From the NCBI GenBank assembly GCA_030068075.1, contig CM057827.1, positions 68,152,500-68,216,499 of the forward strand: a DNA stretch of 64,000 bases, written 5' to 3'. Both the position numbers and the translations under genes were made by a program. Source of the DNA: Paguma larvata. Taxonomy: Eukaryota > Chordata > Mammalia > Carnivora > Viverridae. The notes under the pieces were generated by a model, which was not told where the DNA came from, searched no databases, and saw only the letters and a list, made by a program, of their open reading frames with translations. Shown piece by piece: positions 47,035 to 58,526 of the stretch (position 1 is the first letter of the stretch; each line of letters opens with the position of its first letter).

Positions 47035-47930
47035 CATTTCTCTTTGTTTTCAATTATAAAAAAATTCAGACTTCTAGAAAAATACAGAGAGCGAGGTAAC
47101 AGAATTCACGGATCTCACCCCAGATTTCACAAAGCATTACTGTTTTCCATATTGCTTCAGATCGTTTGTTGTCAAAAAAGATAATAGAATTACAACTGAA
47201 GGCCTCTTGTTGGCTTTCCAGTCTTGTTTCTCTCTTTTTTCCTCCAGACATGTCACTGTTCTGAAGTGCCTTCCTGACATGTCTTATATAGGATTAACAC
47301 ATATATACTTATGTAGTATGTACATACATATACCTGTATGTCTGTATGTTGATAAGCATGATGTTAAAACATTTGGTTTGATACTTACATTTAAAAAAAT
47401 TCCATAAAAGGTGCCCTTCTTCAGCTTGCATTATTCATTAAAAACTATGTTTTGAACATTTATCCCTGTTGACACATCTAAATTTGGTTATCATTTATTT
47501 TAACTGCTGCACATTATGAGTATACTACAATTCATTCCTTTCTTGACAAGTAGGTAAGTGTTTCCAGTTTTTCACTGTTACCAACAAAGCCACAATGACT
47601 CTCCTTAAATACATCTTTCTAATCACATATCTGGGAATTCCCCTGGTATATCCCTAAAATTGTAGTTGCTAGCTTATAGCTTATGAGTATCTTTAGTTTT
47701 GTTAGATACTAATACATTGGTCTCCAAAATGGCTTAACAAATAAACTTTTTCACCAGCAATGTAGGAGATTTCTCATTTGCTCACAACTTAATCAACACT
47801 TAGGATTTTCAGGTATTAAAAATGACCGATTTGGCAAGTGCTGTTTAATTTGCATTCTCTGATTACTAGACGAGGCTGAGTGTGTTTTCAAATATTTATT
47901 GGCCCTTCTGACATCCTCTTAAGGGTATTA
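47035..47930 (-). repeat. Ancient L1 3' portion, antisense
   Basis: The order of phrases fits antisense old L1: 'ttatccctgttgacacatc', 'aatggcttaacaaataaac', 'caccagcaatgtaggagatttctcatttgctcac', 'gtgctgtttaatttgcattctctgattac' and 'tttcaaatatttattggcccttc'. It pairs with the 5' part at 48.5-51.0 kb. Confidence 0.6.
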
Positions 47931-48204
47931 TTTTTCCTTTTTTGGTTGAGTTGTCTATCTGTGCATCGATACGCGTTCTTAATTTCTGTCTTAGGTCAAA
48001 TTCCCTGGAAGAGAATAAAATGAGGATTCTTGTGCAGGGGATTTATTAAGCATATGCACCCAGGAAATATCTATAATGGAAGGAGGAAAGGAGGATCGAG
48101 AAGAGGGAGCTGCTAAAAAAAATGTGCTTTCAGATGAAATCTAGCCTCAGCCTGATCTTTCAAGGACTCTGAGACATCAAGTGCACAGCAGAATCTGTCT
48201 TTTT

Positions 48205-48482
48205 TTAAATATATAATTTATTGTCAAATTGGCTTACATACAATATCTAGTGCTCAGCTCAACAAGTGCCCTCCTCAATGCCCATCACTCACTTCCTCCT
48301 CTCCCCACCCCCTCATCCACCTTGAGTTCTCTGTATTTAAGAGTCTCTTGTGGTTTGCCTCCCTCCCTCTCTCTATTCTTTTCCCCTTCCCTTCCCCCAT
48401 GGTCTTCTGTTAAGTTACGCAAGATCCACATATGAGTGAAAACATACGATATCTATCCTTCTCTGACTGACTTATATCACTT
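48205..48482 (-). mobile_element. Short L1 3'-end insertion
   Basis: Carnivore L1 3' UTR antisense: 'aatttattgtcaaattggc', 'agtgctcagctcaacaagtgcc', 'cttcccccatggtcttctg', 'gatccacatatgagtgaaaac', ending at 'ctgacttatatcactt'. T-rich tail at 48,205-48,220. Strongly 5'-truncated, inserted in or beside the ancient L1. Confidence 0.88.
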
Positions 48483-48539
48483 GCTGTTACTATGAATGAG
48501 ATCTGTGTTTGAATACGATTTTTAACCAACTGTTGCTGA

Positions 48540-50801
48540 TATATATATGGACATCATTCTTTTAAAATCTTCAACATCCTGCAGTCTTGCTCAACTCTAA
48601 TTCTAATGTTTTGTGTGCATATATCTTCTAGGGAGATAATCTACTTGTTTGAAAGTTTAATTTCTCCTGTATTTCTTTTCCTCAGAAACTCGCATTGGAT
48701 AGACGCTCCAGAAAATGTTGAAGTGGAAAGAGTAAGTGATCTTGTTTTTTTTCCTGACTTTAAAGAGAATGTTTCTGACCTTTCACCTTCAAACTATTTG
48801 TTAGCTGAGACCGTTACATTCTGATACTGCTTTGCCATGAGGATTTCTTGTTGCTGTCATTGGTTTTGTTTTTAATGAAGGAATATTACATTTTTTTCAA
48901 GTCCCTTTTCTGCACATATTGAAATGACCAAATTGTTTATCTACTTCAGGTAAATAATGAATTACATTAATATACTTTCTAATGTTAAGCCATTCTTGCA
49001 TTTCTGGAATAAAACTCTTTTGGTCACCAAATATGTTTTTTTATTTGTAGTAATTCAGTAATTTATTTGTAATTCAGTAACTGAGTTTGGTTTGCTCATA
49101 ACTTAAGAAGTTTGGAGCCATGTTTATAAGTGAGATTGTGATATAAATTATATTTCTCCTGTTACTTTCTGGTTTTGATTTCAAGGTTATTCTGTTACAT
49201 ACAGAAGTAGGAAGTTTTTTTTTCCCTCTCCATTCTTTAAATACTGTTTATAAAACAGAAATTGTGTATTTCATGTTTGTAAATGTTTCTGTGTGCTTGA
49301 AAAGATTAAATTTTCCCTGTTTGTTAGAAAAAGATTGTTAATTATTTCAAATTTTCTCTATCTTTGATGTTTCTTTTCTGTGTTTAATCTTTTTGGTCTG
49401 AAAGTGCTGTGATAATGTCTCAAGCCGTAGTTGTTAGTTTTCTAAATTATTTTCAAAACCTGTCAATTAATGCTTTATAGACTGTGCAGGTATAGTGTAA
49501 GTTGCATAGAGTTCAGAATTGATATATGTTCCTGGTGAATTGTTCTTTTAAGTGATGACACCTTCATATCCTAGAATAATTTTTTTATGTTAAAGCCTAC
49601 TTTTCTCCGATATTAATGGTGCCATATCATCTTTCTTCTGAACACTGTTCCCCTCTTATATATTTTTCCTTGCTCTTGACTCTCAATCTCTTTTGTCATT
49701 TATTTTATATGCCTATTATAAAATTAATACAGCTTAATATTAATATTATTTTTATTCAAAATGAGAATCTGTTAATAGACAAGCTTAATCTGTTAATATT
49801 TATTACACTTATGGATGTATTTGAAATATTTCTACCATTTTATCTTATGCCATGATTTTTTAATGTTGTCACACTTACAATTTTTTTGCTTCTTTTATCA
49901 ATTTCTCAGGCTTCTATTGAATTAGATTTCCTTATATCTTATTTGTTTCCTCTATTGTTATAGAAACTAGATACTCAGCTTCTGTTTTTTTTGTGGTTAT
50001 CCTTAAATTTGCAAATAATCACAGTTGACTTTAAACATGTTAAAATTCTTATTTCTAGACCCCTCCCAAGCAATTAAAAATACTTAAGTTCATCTCTGAT
50101 CTTTCATCCCCGTCTTTCATACTTTTATTACCAAATTAGTCACTAGTAGTAGTAGGACTTAAATCTAATAGCTATTTAGATACCAACATAATTGTCAATT
50201 TCTTACTTATGTTGCTTCTTGTACCCAACCATCCTTCTGTTTCCTTTCTTTCCTTACTATTCATAATTCCTCAAAGGTTTGTAAGTAGTAAAATCTCTCA
50301 GCCTATATTTGAATATTTAAAAAAATTTTTTTCTTCTTCATCAAGAGTTGTTTAAGTAATGGATTTGCAACTAGTAGTTACTTTCCTCAGCACTTTGAAG
50401 ATATTATCCCAACGTTTTCTGATCGTTTATTTACATAGTCTCTATTTTTCATTGGTTGCTTTTAAGATTTTTATCTTAATCTTTGCAGTTCTGATTTTTA
50501 ACAAAACTGTATCTAGGTATTTGTTTTAGTGTTTCCATTTCATGCTTGTGTTCTTTATTTTGAGTAATTAGATCTTACTTTAATTCTTAACAATTATTTC
50601 CTCAAATGTCACCTCTCCATAATTCTTCAGGGTTTTTTTTTCAGAGTAATAAATCAATGTATGTTGACCCTTTTAATTTTATCCTCTATTTCTCCTTACA
50701 GTGCTATTATGTTTCCTATTTTTTTTAATTCCTTATACTACACACCAAATGTGTTCTTATATCTAGCTTTAGGTTTGACTAATTTGTTGTTTTAACTTCT
50801 G

Positions 50802-50840
<39 letters not shown>

Positions 50841-51000
50841 TTTCATTGGCTAGTTTTTTTTAAGTTTCTCTTTTTGGGGGTTCAAATTCTCAATTTTAAG
50901 TGATAACCTTCCTTTCTCCCATTATGTCTTTTAATCTGTCTTTACACCCTATAATGATTTAAAATTTTCCGATTTTATAAATTGTTTTTACTGCCGGTGG
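48540..51000 (-). repeat. Ancient L1 (ORF2/ORF1 region), antisense
   Basis: Collinear old L1 phrases: 'ttaatgaaggaatattacatt', 'gttaagccattcttgcatttctgg', 'ggagccatgtttataagtgagattg', then near 50.4 kb 'ttgaagatattatcccaacgttttctgatc' and 'ggttgcttttaagatttttatc', which belong to the ORF1 side. Many stops in all frames. A (GT)n run lies at 50,804-50,840. Confidence 0.65.
50804..50840. repeat. (GT)n microsatellite
   Basis: About 15 gt units, then a single ta interruption. Confidence 0.95.
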
Positions 51001-51106
51001 AGTTTCATATCTTCAGGTGCTAAATCTCCTGTTTATTTTGCCTGCTGGTCCTCCCTCACAGTGAATTGCTTTTTCTCTCCTGTGGTGCTCACAGGAGGGA
51101 GGTGGG

Positions 51107-51130
51107 TTTGTTTGTTTGTTTGTTTGTTTT
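51107..51130. repeat. (GTTT)n microsatellite
   Basis: Six consecutive gttt units. Confidence 0.95.
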
Positions 51131-51864
51131 GGAGAACATCTTCATGTGTGTGTATGCACATGTAAATTCTTTGTGTTCAGAATAGCGAAAAAAGCAGTTT
51201 CATTTTGCATCTCACAAAGTTATTACAACAATTTTTATGTAAATTTTCCAATTTAGTAATCCGATATAAACTGATTTCGCTGCTATCGGTAGGGACCTTA
51301 GATATAAGGGTTAATTTTCTTGGAAAAAATTAGTCTGCAAGTAGGCTGTCCATAGTTGCTATACATCTTGATGAAGTCCTCAGGGAGTCAGATTCATTTC
51401 TTTACTTCACCCTCCTTAGTACACAGCAACATTCTTTGGCTGTTAGGGCTCAAACTATTGCATCCTTCTTGAGAGAGGAAGCAAGAGAAAGTGGAAGGAG
51501 AAAAATGTACTTACCTGCCATTTAAGGAGGCTTCTAAGACATCTGATTATAGATAATTAACCAGAACAAGTCAAATAACCACAGAGAGTTCCTCGGTACC
51601 CTCTCCCTCCCCCCAGTACATAGTAATTAAACTGGGTGCATTCTCAATCCCAGGAATATAGGCATTTTCTCAGTAAGGAAGAAGGAGAGGATGGATATGT
51701 GATAGATACTTGGTAGTTTCTGTAAACCAATTAGGCAGATATAATAAATTGGGACATGATAGTCATGTGTAGTGTGGTCTGCAGTTTAAATTTCTTATAA
51801 GGGATATTTTCCCCACCCATGCTTATAGGCAATTTGCAAGCTTACTTGGGGCATCTCAGATGAC
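51131..51864. other. No assignable feature
   Basis: Nothing recognised between the microsatellite and the SINE at 51.88 kb. Confidence 0.45.
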
Positions 51865-51880
51865 TGGGTAGGAACTTTCT

Positions 51881-52107
51881 TTCTTTTTTTTTTTTTTTAA
51901 TTCTCTCTATTTTTTTTTTAACGTTTATTTATTTTTGAGAGACATAGAGGCAGAGCATGAGCAGGGGACGGGCAGAGAGAGGGGGAGATACCGAATCTGA
52001 AGCAGCCATCAGCACAGAGCCCGACACGGGGCTCGAACTCACAGACCGTGAGATCATGACCTGAGCCGAAGTCAGCTGCTTAACCAACTGAGCCACCCAG
52101 GTGCCCC
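51881..52107 (-). mobile_element. CanSINE with a small internal deletion
   Basis: Direct repeats tgggtaggaactttct (51,865-51,880) and tgggtaggaattttct (52,108-52,123). Otherwise near consensus, but about 20 nt are missing where 'gaagcag' joins 'ccatcagcac' (near 52,003); the usual 'gctccaggctctgagctg' block is gone. Confidence 0.96.
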
Positions 52108-52123
52108 TGGGTAGGAATTTTCT

Positions 52124-52851
52124 AATTCTCTTTTCCACAGATACGGTAATTCTTCAATGTTTTGTTCTATATACAGGGGATTCAGTTATAGCCCTGGCTT
52201 TCTTTGAGTTTTACCTATTTATTTGTTTTTCTTTGGTTATAGAGAAAAAAAAACAACTTTTGTTGATATTGTGTTTTAACCAGTTTTTCTATTTATTTTT
52301 GGTAAGAAGTGAGACTGTCCATATTGGCAAAAATGTAGTCAAATGACAAAAGTGGACTTTTATCTCAGGACACTTGTTTTTACTCATCCACTCTATATTT
52401 GTATCTAGTTCTGAACAAATAAGCTGTCTAAGTGATGGTGACACCTCTGTCTCCACAGAGAATATATTTGGTTAAAATTTTTTTTTCACAGATAAATTCA
52501 TGTAAGTTAAAAAGATATCTCTCTAGTAAAATAGCAGTATGCGGGAGTGGGGAAGTAAGAAGGGGCAACAAAAATGAGGCTCAGAATGTATTTGTAATCC
52601 CCTTAATCCTGATGAAGGAATCGAATAATAAAAACTAGAGGACTCATATGCAATTATCTATGACTCTACAGTGAGTTAAGAGAAAATTTTAATGTAAAAC
52701 ATTAAAAGATAAAGTGATTCTAGAAATTTCATTAACTTGTATGATTTCAGGAATGTCACTATTTTTTACAGTACCATTTTTTCCACTTGGAAGATAAGAG
52801 AAATAATCAATTTTCTTATTTTCATACTTCAAAATCTTTTTTAGAATTTAA
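52124..52851. other. No assignable feature
   Basis: AT-rich sequence without recognisable elements. Confidence 0.45.
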
Positions 52852-52862
52852 AAATTATTATA

Positions 52863-53077
52863 GGGGTGGTACCTGGGTGGCTTAGTTGGTTGAGCATCCA
52901 ACTTTGGCTCAGGTCAAGATCTCCCAGTTTGTGCGTTCAAGCCCTGCATTGGGCTCTGTGCTGACAGCTAAGAACCTGGAATCTGCTTTGGATTCTGTGT
53001 ATCCCTCTCTTTCTGCCCCTCCCACACTCGTTCCCTGTCTCTCTGTCTCTCTCAAAAATAAATATTAAATTTTTTTT
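52863..53077 (+). mobile_element. CanSINE; first of a second SINE pair
   Basis: Head 'ggggtggtacctgggtggc', younger-type middle ('tttggattctgtgtatccctc'), tail 'aaaaataaatatt'. Flanked by aaattattata (52,852-52,862) and aaactaccata (53,078-53,088), two diverged copies of one target. Confidence 0.94.
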
Positions 53078-53088
53078 AAACTACCATA

Positions 53089-53215
53089 GGGGTGCCTGGG
53101 TGGCTGTGTTGGTTGAACATCTGACTCTTGACCTAAGCTCAGGTCATGATTTCATGGTTCAGGAGTTCAAGCCCCTCATCTGGCTATGCCCTGACAGTAC
53201 GGAGCCTGCTTGGGA

Positions 53216-53249
<34 letters not shown>

Positions 53250-53319
53250 GCCTGCCCCTTCCCACTCACGTTGCACACACACACTGTCTCTCAAAAAGAA
53301 ACTTCAAACATAAAAATAA
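53089..53319 (+). mobile_element. CanSINE, older variant; second of the pair
   Basis: Head 'ggggtgcctgggtggctgtg', older-type middle ('gcttgggattctctctctc') with (CT)n, tail with 'aaacataaaaataaa'. The third target copy, aaattactata (53,320-53,330), follows. The order of target copies allows the left SINE to have entered the left TSD of this one. Confidence 0.94.
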
Positions 53320-53859
53320 AAATTACTATAACTCCAGTATAAATATTGAGATATTGTTTTTTAAGATAGCCATTTTGAAGACATGACAATCTCAGTATAT
53401 TTACATTAGAAATTTCTCTCAAAACAATGATTATGGTTCTCACTAGTATCTAGAATCTGCCCACAGAATATAGGTGACCCCAAAGGCCATTGGAGAAAAT
53501 AAGAATGATCATAGCAGAATTTTTTAGTGTTCAGCATTTACTGTGTTCTGCTTTTATAGAATCTCACATTCTGTACATATTCTTTATTTATAGTTAGGGA
53601 GGAAATACGATAGAAAATGAAGGTTGGGGCTAGGGATTAGATTTTAGGAGACATTGATAATTATGCTTAATAGTTCCTGAAGGTTTCCACCTTAATCAAT
53701 GGTTTAATCACTCAGGGGCCCCTATTAAATGATCTAAAATGTTGACATGCATGCATCTCCAAGGAAGGAGAAATAGTCATAATTTATGTAGACATAGAGC
53801 TAAGCACTGTGCTTTATCCTTGTCTATTAGACCTGTCTTGAGGTACCATTCTTCCCATG

Positions 53860-54480
53860 CCTCCCGAAAACAGAAATTCTGCTATTACAGAATCTTTCCA
53901 TTACAAGCAATAGAACAGTCAGCTAAAATTAGCTTAAATAGGGATTATTACCTTATATAAGAAGAAGAGTTCTGGTAGGACATTTGCCCATTAAATCAGT
54001 AAATCAACCAGAGCGAGCTCTCTCCAATGTAATCAGAGTATCTTTTTATTTCTCGGACTTGTCCTTTTGTGGTCTTAGATTTTGCAATTCTGGGCAATAT
54101 CTGGTATCATTTTATTTCTCAGACTTGTCCTTTTGCGGTCCTAGACTTTGCAACTCTGAGCAATATCCGGTGAAAGAACAGAGAGAGAATCCTTTCTCAG
54201 CATCTCCTTGTATCCTAGAAGAAAATATTCCCCAGAATCCTTCACCAGATGTTCCATTACATCTCATTGGGCATAACCGAATCACATGCCTAAGCCCACT
54301 ACTGACAAAGTACTCTGTGATTGATTTAGTCCAGTCAGGGTTCACTGTCTTGGGCACATGGTTCTGTTAGCATGGGAAAGGAGAAATGGCAGTTGGGAAC
54401 ACCATCAATAGTGTCTACCATAGCTACCCCTACCCAGAGCTCTGTGAAGGGTTTCTCTCTCTGACCTACATCCTGCTAAC
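53860..54480 (+). repeat. Ancient repeat of unresolved family with a 66-bp tandem duplication
   Basis: The layout 'aattagcttaaatagggattatta ... ctcattgggcataaccgaatcacatgcc ... ttcactgtcttgggcacatgg' is a familiar ancient repeat theme that I cannot name. A related stretch is at 59,560-59,910. Units at 54,045-54,110 and 54,111-54,172 (period 66 bp) repeat 'ttatttctcrgacttgtccttttg'. Since 66 is a multiple of three, the 128-codon ORF (53,984-54,370) stays open through both, but nothing else supports a gene. Confidence 0.5.
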
Positions 54481-54598
54481 TAAATCACGTATAGACACAC
54501 GACCCAAAGTAGTCTCTCTATAGATTGTCTGCCTAGAGGGAAAAGCACAAATCAAAAATTAAAACAAAAAACCCTGAACCAAATTTCAAGAAACTTGA

Positions 54599-54796
54599 GG
54601 GGCGCCTGGGTGGCTCAGTTGGTTAAGCGGCTGACTTCAGCTCAGGTCATGATGTTATGGTCTGTGAGTTTGAGCCCTGCATCGGGCTCTGTGCTGATGG
54701 CTCAGAGCCTGGAGCCTGTTTCAGATTCTGTGTCTGCCCCTCTCTCTGCCCTTCTCCTCAGTCTCTCAAAAATAAATAAATGTTAAAAAAAAAAAA
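54599..54796 (+). mobile_element. CanSINE, plus strand, young variant
   Basis: Perfect 11-bp direct repeat aagaaacttga (54,588-54,598 and 54,797-54,807). Head 'gggcgcctgggtggctcagttgg', A-tail of over 14. Confidence 0.97.
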
Positions 54797-54807
54797 AAGA
54801 AACTTGA

Positions 54808-56640
54808 AATGCAATATCAAGAACAGCATCATTTGGTTGCGGATGAAATTAATTAACACATGGGGCGCATCGGAGCTAAGTCAAGAGTAAGCACTAGAGT
54901 GAAAGAATTCTGGCTGCTGAGGTCCTCTCGGCCCACTGGATGCCCACCTCCTGAAACTCTGCATTCCCTACGTCTCCTGGAGAAATCGTGTATCTATCTC
55001 TACCATAACCTCCTTTTCTCCAGTACCTACATCACACATCTGCTACATTTTGCTAGCTAGTGTTGAATTACGTTTCCATTTCTCGTAACACATTTTCTGA
55101 GCCTGTAATAGAAATAGGTACCATAGACCTGCAAAAAGAATGTAGGGCATTGTGAACTGATGATCAAGTTTATATGAACAGTGAGACTCCCTTCCATTTT
55201 CTGTATGGGAAGATAATAAGCCATGATATGCAGAGGCAAAGCTGCTCATTAGGCAAATTATAGAGGTGGGGGCTCAAGTGAATAAACCTCAGTCTTAGAA
55301 TACTAGTTTTATGTGCATTTGGAAACAGTCATTATGTAACCTTGTTGCAATAAGACCTCTTTCTGTAGCCAATATGCTGAAGCCACTTAAAGAGAAGGTC
55401 AGAAAATGATCTTGAAAGATGTCAGATTGCAACACCAATTTATTGCCCAGTGGTTGCAGGCTTCCTTGACCAAGATTTAAACACAGATTAACAGAGATTC
55501 TGACAGTTAAAATAGGAATATTTAAGAGAAATCAGATTCGCCAGAGGAGTTGACAGCATTGTTGTGCGTGCCTTGCAGCATTCAGTCTATTCTTCTTTTG
55601 TTAACAGCATCTTAATTTCCTTTTAGGTGGGATGGTCAGGTAAAGGGCCTTGCGTGTCCCTAGGCAAGGATGGCATGTGACCCGAGTTAAACTGACCAGC
55701 CTTTCCATCTTGCCCTTACATTTTGAATAGAGTGACTGGAGGTTCAGAAAAATGGGTTGAAATAACTTATCCAAGATGATAAATTATCCACTACTGCCAC
55801 TGCCTTGATCTCCACAGACGCTTGGGTTCTTGTCGTTTCGGAGCCAGAAACTGAAGCTTTGCTTTTGATTTGGGGAGGTGGACCGTATCCTCCAATGAAT
55901 TTACCTATTTGCTTAAGTTGGTTTATAGTAGCTCAAACAAGGTTAGTTGGACTAGGGTAGTGTATCAAATGTGGAGTGAAGTAGATGGATTCTTGGTATC
56001 TTTATGTATGATCTAAAGCATCCTGTGATTGGTGAGAGTTGAGAAAGTAGAGAAAGTGGAAAGAGTTGGGAGTAAATGTAGGAATGGTAGTGATATTTAT
56101 TGAGATAGGAAATAAAAGATGAGTATACAGTTACTGAAAAAAATATATGTTTAGTTATAGTTGTGTTGAATTTAGGTGCCTTTGCCACAATCAGTAGGTG
56201 AGTAGGCCATATGTGGCCTACAGATGAGGGGAGAGTTGAGAATGGAAATTGTTGCAAATGCCACAGTCTTCCCATCAGCCCATAGATGTCCTGATCTTTA
56301 AGATGAGGGCAATTATGGTAAGAAGATTCAGATGAAAGGTGTCTGAAATATCCATCCCCAATAAGTGGTATACTGCATTCAACAACAGCAAAACCAAACA
56401 ACATGGGGATTATGGAAACAATGCTAACATAAAAGACCTGAGAAATGAATCCATTGGTACCAGTTAAACTTTGATAAAATAATATATAACCACGAAATGA
56501 TACATATTACTTTGAAAAAATGATACATAACCCCAAAAACCTCAGTAAGGATAATAGTAATAACTTACTTAGGTTAAGAGTGAGATTCATATGTTCTGGG
56601 ATAGGCTTAGCTGATGTTAGATAGTATTATTAAAAAAACA
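54808..56640. other. No assignable feature
   Basis: No recognised family. The 150-codon antisense ORF at 55,952-56,404 is the longest non-L1 open frame after the L1 pieces, but has no domain, signal or homologue I recognise. Confidence 0.4.
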
Positions 56641-56860
56641 TAGGGACACCTGGGTGGTTCAGTCGGTTAAGCACCTGACTTGAGCTCCGGTCATGAACTT
56701 GCAGTTCCTAAGTTCAAGCCTTGCATCGGGTTCTGTGCTGACAACTGAGAGCCTGAAGCCTGCTTCGGATTCTGTCTCTCTCTCTCTCTCTGTTCCTCCC
56801 CTACTTGCATTCTTGTCTCTCTCTCTATCAAAAGTAAATAAAGATTAATTTTTTTTTTTA
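56641..56860 (+). mobile_element. CanSINE, plus strand
   Basis: Head 'gggacacctgggtggttcagtc', middle 'gcctgcttcggattctgtctc', tail 'aaaagtaaataaagatt' then an AT-rich run. TSD not clear because both flanks are A-rich. Confidence 0.93.
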
Positions 56861-56948
56861 ATTTTTAAAAAAGCAGAAAAACCCCAAACGCATGGACCAG
56901 CTATGTGAGTATGCTGATTTGGGCCATGGTCACTCACAGGTCATGGCT

Positions 56949-58510
56949 ATTTTTTTTTTAATTTTTAAAAATTAATTAATTATTAAATTTATATTCAAGT
57001 TAGTTAGCATACAGTACAACAATGATTTAAGGAGTAGATTCCTTAATGCCCCTTACCCATTTAGACCATCCCCCTTACAGCAACCCTCCAACAACACTTT
57101 GTTCTCTATATTTAAGAGTCTCTTATGTTTTGTCCCCCTCCCTGTTTTTATATTATTTTTGCTTCCCTTCCCTTATGTTCATCTGTTTTGTGTCTTAAAG
57201 TCCTCATATGAGTGACATATGAGATATTTGTCCTTCTCTGACTAATTTCGCTTAGCATAATACCCTCCATTTCCATCCACATAGTTGCCAGTGGGAAGAT
57301 TTCATTCTATTTGATTGCCAAGTAATACTCCATTGTATATATATACACCACATCTTCTTTATCCATTCATCAGTTGGTAGACATTTGGGCTCCTTCCATG
57401 ATTTGGCTATTGTCAATAGCGCTGCTATTCCAGGGTGCATGTACTCCCTGGAAACAGCATACCTGTATCCCTTGGATAAAGACCTAGTACTGCAATTGCT
57501 AGGTCATAGAGTATTTCTATTTTTAATTTTTTGAGGAAAGCTTCATACCGTTTACAGAGAGTCTACACCAGTTTGCATTCTCACCAGCAGTGCAAAAGAG
57601 ATCCTCTTACTCTGCATCCTCACCAACATCCTGTTAATGGTTGCCATTCTGTCAGGTGTGAGGTGGAATCTCATTGTGGGTTTAATTTATATTTCCCTGA
57701 TGATGAGTGATGTTGAGCATTTTTTCATGTGTCAGTTGGCCATCTGGATGTCTTCTTTGGAGAAGTGTCTTTTGCCTGTTTCTTCACTGGATGATTTGTT
57801 TTTTGGGTATTTAGGTTGATAAGTTCTTTATAGACTTGGCATACTATCCCTTTATCTGATAAGTCATTTGAAAATATCTTCTCCCATTCCATTGATTGCC
57901 TTTTAGTTTTGCTGATTGTTTTCTTCACTGTGCAGAAGCTTTTTATTTTGATGAGATCTCAATAGTTTATTTTTGCTTTTGCCTCTGGAGAAAACTACGT
58001 GTTGAGTAAGAAGTTGCTGCGGCTGAGCTCAAAGAGGCTTTTGCCCGCTTTCTCCTTGAGGATTTTGGTGGCTTCCTGTCTTACGTTTAGGTCTTTCATC
58101 CGTTTTGAGATTACTTTTGTGTACGGGGTAAGAAAGTGGTCCAGGTTCATTTTTCTGTATGTCGCTGTCCAGTTTTCCCAGCACCATTTGTTGAAGAGAC
58201 TGTGTTTATTCCACTGCATATTCTTTCATGTTTTGTTAAAGATTCATTGGCCATATGTTTGTGGGTCCATTTCTAGGTTTTCTATTCTGTTCTATTGATC
58301 TGAGCGTCTGTTTTTGTGCCAGTGCCATGCTGTCTTGATGATTACAGCTTTGTAATACAACTTGAAGTCCAGGACTGTGATGACTCCAGTTTTGGTTTTC
58401 TTTTTCAAGATGGCTTTGCCTATTCAGGGTCTTTTCTGGTTCCATACAAATTTTAGGATTGTTTGTTCTAGCTCTGTGAAGAATCCTGGTGTTACTTTGA
58501 TAGGGGTTGC
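56949..58510 (-). mobile_element. 5'-truncated L1 (1.56 kb), antisense
   Basis: T-rich tail at left, 3' UTR ('caagttagttagcatacagtac'), and then ORF2 from its C-terminus back to the connection region (IKKMWCIYIQW at about 57.35 kb, [24 protein letters not shown] at about 58.1 kb). Direct repeats ctcacaggtcatggct (56,933-56,948) and ctcacaggtcatagtt (58,511-58,526) are the TSD. ORF2 is broken into pieces of under 75 codons. Confidence 0.93.
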
Positions 58511-58526
58511 CTCACAGGTCATAGTT

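Noticed and set aside
55952..56404. A 150-codon antisense ORF as a novel gene
   Set aside because: Low-complexity composition, no domain, no retrocopy or splice signs, and single ORFs of this size occur by chance in 64 kb of both strands.
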